Source: a virus. From it: 23,306 nucleotides of DNA. The position numbers and the translations under genes were made by a program. Where the stretch lies: the IMG/VR virus record IMGVR_UViG_3300031251_000107, positions 1 to 23,306 of that record; one strand, 5' to 3'. Under the pieces are notes generated by a model that worked only from the letters and a program-made list of their open reading frames with translations, had not been told where the DNA came from and ran no database searches. Below are positions 21,547 through 23,306 of this stretch, piece after piece. Numbering within the stretch: position 1 is the stretch's first letter; every line of letters starts with the position of its first letter.

Positions 21547-22157
21547 GGCGGGAGGATTTCGTTTTGCAGATGGTGATCCGGCTGGCTCATGAGAAGCGGC
21601 CTATCAGTGAGCTGGTCGAATTCGCCCTCGCCGCATGGGCTGAACTGTGCCGCCTAGGCATTACCCGCGACAAGGGCGAGTCGAAGATGCGCAAGAGCGT
21701 GGACTACGTAGCCGCGTTGGAGCCCCATCAGCGGGCATGGTTCATGGCCGCGTGGAAGGCGTTCAACAAAGTCCCGCGGGAATTCAAGGTCGCAGACCGG
21801 AATGTGAGCGCCAGGGTTTGGGCCGAGCTGAAAGTGGATGCCGAGCTGGCTGCCCATATTTTGCGCGGGGCGGAGGCGGATGCCCGGAAGTGGCGGGAGT
21901 CGCAAAGCGGGGCCAGTCGCAAATGGTTCCAGGGCTGGCTGAATGAACGGCGCTGGGAGGCCTATGAGGAAGAAGCGCCAACCCAATCGTTTGGGGCTGC
22001 GCAAGCGGCTGTCGATCCAAAACTCGCGGCGATCCGCAAGCAAGAGGAGGCAGTCTCAGGCTGGGAAAAGATGTTGGCGTTTAAGCCCAGCGATCCTACT
22101 ATTTTGAATTCGCTCAACCAAGCAAGAGCCAAGCTGCAAGCGCTGAAAGACGCATAA
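21543..22157 (+). CDS. Early/middle protein of unknown function
   Basis: 204 residues from GTG 21543, overlapping the HTH gene stop (GTGA) with AAGGAG upstream. Mainly helical: residues ~50-115 (MRKSVDYVAALEPHQRAWFMAAWKAFNKVPREF... and ARVWAELKVDAELAAHILRGAEAD), then a Trp-rich piece (SRKWFQGWLNERRWEAYEEE), and a C-terminal coiled-coil-like end (KLAAIRKQEEAVSGWEKMLAF). The Trp-rich segment recalls replication-loader-type sequences, but no family is claimed. Confidence 0.6.
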   Translation: MRREDFVLQMVIRLAHEKRPISELVEFALAAWAELCRLGITRDKGESKMRKSVDYVAALEPHQRAWFMAAWKAFNKVPREFKVADRNVSARVWAELKVDAELAAHILRGAEADARKWRESQSGASRKWFQGWLNERRWEAYEEEAPTQSFGAAQAAVDPKLAAIRKQEEAVSGWEKMLAFKPSDPTILNSLNQARAKLQALKDA

Positions 22158-22347
22158 ACTTTTGCAGCCTTCCCCCGCCGTGCCATCCCTTGGAAGCGCA
22201 CCGGCTATCATCTGAAAGAAGGGAGCGACCTGGACGTGTTAGAAGCACGGCCAGGCCACCCAAACCCGCAGAACAACCCTGCGAGCCTAGACCAAGTCTC
22301 CCCGCCACGTCGACGCGGCAAGGGAAGCTTATCGTTTTCCAACGGGC
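22158..22347 (+). other. Intergenic leader before the methyltransferase
   Basis: The largest gap in the early operon. I see no protein-coding frame of substance and no full promoter; a TATCAT at 22206-22211 lacks a matching -35. It could be a leader controlling the methyltransferase. Confidence 0.4.
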
Positions 22348-23148
22348 TTGCACATTGTGAATATTCACCAAAAAAGCTTCATCTCATGGATCGGCGGGAA
22401 ATCTCGCCTGGCCGACCGCATCATCCCCCTGCTGGGCGAGCATCAATGCTACTGCGAAGTGTTTGCCGGCGGGGCATGGATGCTGTTCAAAAAAGAGCCA
22501 TCCCATGCGGAAGTCATCAATGACATCAATGTCGAGCTGGTTACGCTCTATCGGGTGGTCAAACTTCACCTCGACGAGTTCATCCGCTACTTTCGGTGGG
22601 TGTTGATAGCCAGGGATGAATTCGAGCGCTTCCGCGACAGCGCCCCGGAGACCTTGACGGACATCCAGCGCGCTGTTCGGTTTTACTATCTGATCAAGAC
22701 CAGCCACGGGGCTCGCATCCATCGCCCGACGTTTGGCACGTCAACGACGGGACGGCCCAGGCTTAACTTGATGCGGATCGAGGAGGAGCTTTCGGAGGCG
22801 CACCTGCGGCTTCAGCGGGTGCTTGTCGAATGGTTGCCGTACTCGGATTTCATCGACCGATATGACCGTCCGCACACACTGTTCTACCTCGACCCGCCGT
22901 ACTACGGCTGCGAGGACTACTACGGCAAGAACATCTTCAGCAGGGAGGACTTCGGGGCACTCAGTGAACAGCTCTCAAAGATCAACGGGAAGTTCATCCT
23001 GTCGATCAACGATGTTCCAGAGATCAGGGAGATTTTTGGCAACTTTGATTTGCATGAAGTGAAGACCAGCTACTCGGTTGGCGGCGGCAAAAAGCAAAAG
23101 CCAGCCAATGAGCTTCTCGTTATGAACTACAAGCCTCCACGCTTGTAA
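22348..23148 (+). CDS. DNA adenine methyltransferase, D12 (Dam) class
   Basis: 266 residues from TTG 22348, or 263 from GTG 22357; neither has a clear ribosome site. Motifs: FISWIGGKSRLADRII (11-26; the FxxWxGGKxR motif of the D12 class), EVFAGGAW (37-44, SAM-binding) and the catalytic LDPPYYG (181-187). The enzyme transfers a methyl group from SAM to N6 of adenine in a short target, perhaps GATC. Many phages use such enzymes to protect their DNA or to time packaging and gene expression. It is the last early gene. Length is standard and the frame intact, so it is probably active. Its start overlaps a palindrome (22357-22368). Confidence 0.85.
   Translation: MHIVNIHQKSFISWIGGKSRLADRIIPLLGEHQCYCEVFAGGAWMLFKKEPSHAEVINDINVELVTLYRVVKLHLDEFIRYFRWVLIARDEFERFRDSAPETLTDIQRAVRFYYLIKTSHGARIHRPTFGTSTTGRPRLNLMRIEEELSEAHLRLQRVLVEWLPYSDFIDRYDRPHTLFYLDPPYYGCEDYYGKNIFSREDFGALSEQLSKINGKFILSINDVPEIREIFGNFDLHEVKTSYSVGGGKKQKPANELLVMNYKPPRL
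22357..22368. promoter_or_regulatory. Operator-like palindrome at the methyltransferase start
   Basis: GTGAATATTCAC is a perfect 12-bp palindrome. It shares GTGAAT with the site at 12136 and GTGAA/TTCAC arms with the operator at 12064, though with tighter spacing. It could bind the same repressor, or form an RNA hairpin over the start codon. Confidence 0.4.
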
Positions 23149-23157
23149 CGGCCTTTC

Positions 23158-23182
23158 GCGGTGTTGGCTACGTCAACACCGC
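23158..23182. terminator. Stem-loop after the methyltransferase
   Basis: GCGGTGTTG pairs with CAACACCGC across a 7-base loop, nine bases after the stop. No clean T run follows, so it is a candidate terminator at best. Confidence 0.5.
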
Positions 23183-23187
23183 GTTGA

Positions 23188-23214
23188 CTGTCTTCTATCT
23201 GTCTCCCTTCTGTC
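23188..23214. repeat. Three CTGTC iterons spaced 11 bp
   Basis: CTGTC occurs at 23188, 23199 and 23210 (CTGTCTTCTAT, CTGTCTCCCTT, CTGTCCCGAAA), exactly one helical turn apart. Such face-aligned repeats suit a protein-binding array near the phage end. Confidence 0.5.
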
Positions 23215-23215
23215 C

Positions 23216-23238
23216 CGAAAAAAAAGCAACATTTTTCG
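23216..23238. other. Candidate transposase end-binding site
   Basis: CGAAAAA (23216-23222) and TTTTTCG (23232-23238) face each other. On the minus strand the right part reads TGAAAATGCGAAAAATG, like the CGAAAAA cores in Mu end sites as I remember them. This suggests the prophage end lies within about 20-40 bases to the right; the junction with host DNA cannot be fixed from this sequence. Confidence 0.4.
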
Positions 23239-23306
23239 CATTTTCAGCTACTTCCCTAACTCATTTCCCTAGTGAACCAGGCAATGCCCAAGGCCTGGGT
23301 CAGGGC

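Overview
The window is most of a transposable (Mu-like) prophage in a GC-rich proteobacterium, probably gamma or beta. That host call rests only on base composition, the Shine-Dalgarno style and the phage type; no host housekeeping gene is visible. No tRNA, rRNA, CRISPR array or insertion sequence was found.

Layout. A XRE-type repressor sits in the middle (minus strand, about 11.6-12.0 kb). Left of it, everything to position 1 is on the minus strand. In transcription order these are a gene sharing the repressor transcript, a lipoprotein behind a ten-G tract, a Rz1-like lipoprotein, a membrane/coiled-coil protein, a winged-helix protein, both terminase subunits, an endolysin, portal, MuF head protein, scaffold, major capsid, a small acidic protein, three head-tail joining or tail proteins, and a collagen-repeat protein cut by the window edge. 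Right of it is a long plus-strand early operon. It starts at a near-consensus promoter that overlaps an 18-bp palindrome, the likely repressor operator, and carries a truncated transposase-like gene, small regulators and Zn-ribbon proteins, Gam, a coiled-coil protein, the full DDE transposase (MuA type), an AAA+ ATPase (MuB type), a gp16/DUF1018 protein, an AlpA/MerR-like HTH protein, an unknown protein and a D12 adenine methyltransferase. Repeats and a Mu-like CGAAAAA motif after the methyltransferase may mark the prophage end. The layout (central repressor, early genes one way, late genes the other) recalls BcepMu rather than Mu itself.

Function. The transposase and its ATPase would carry out replicative transposition, Gam would protect DNA ends, and the methyltransferase may protect or mark phage DNA. 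The late operon packages DNA into a head whose coat (P22-like fold with an inserted domain) and portal (DUF4055 type) are not the Mu proteins, although the terminase-proximal genes and MuF are of a kind seen in Mu relatives. The phage is therefore a module hybrid.

Most unusual points: a second transposase-like gene, first in the early operon, that keeps two catalytic aspartates but has lost the glutamate, the N-terminal DNA-binding region and the C-terminus; a minus-strand Zn-finger gene embedded in the early operon and overlapping the end of that gene; the G10 tract at the lipoprotein ribosome-binding site; a coding-looking frame directly after the lipoprotein stop with no start codon; and an endolysin that seems to lack about 20 residues.
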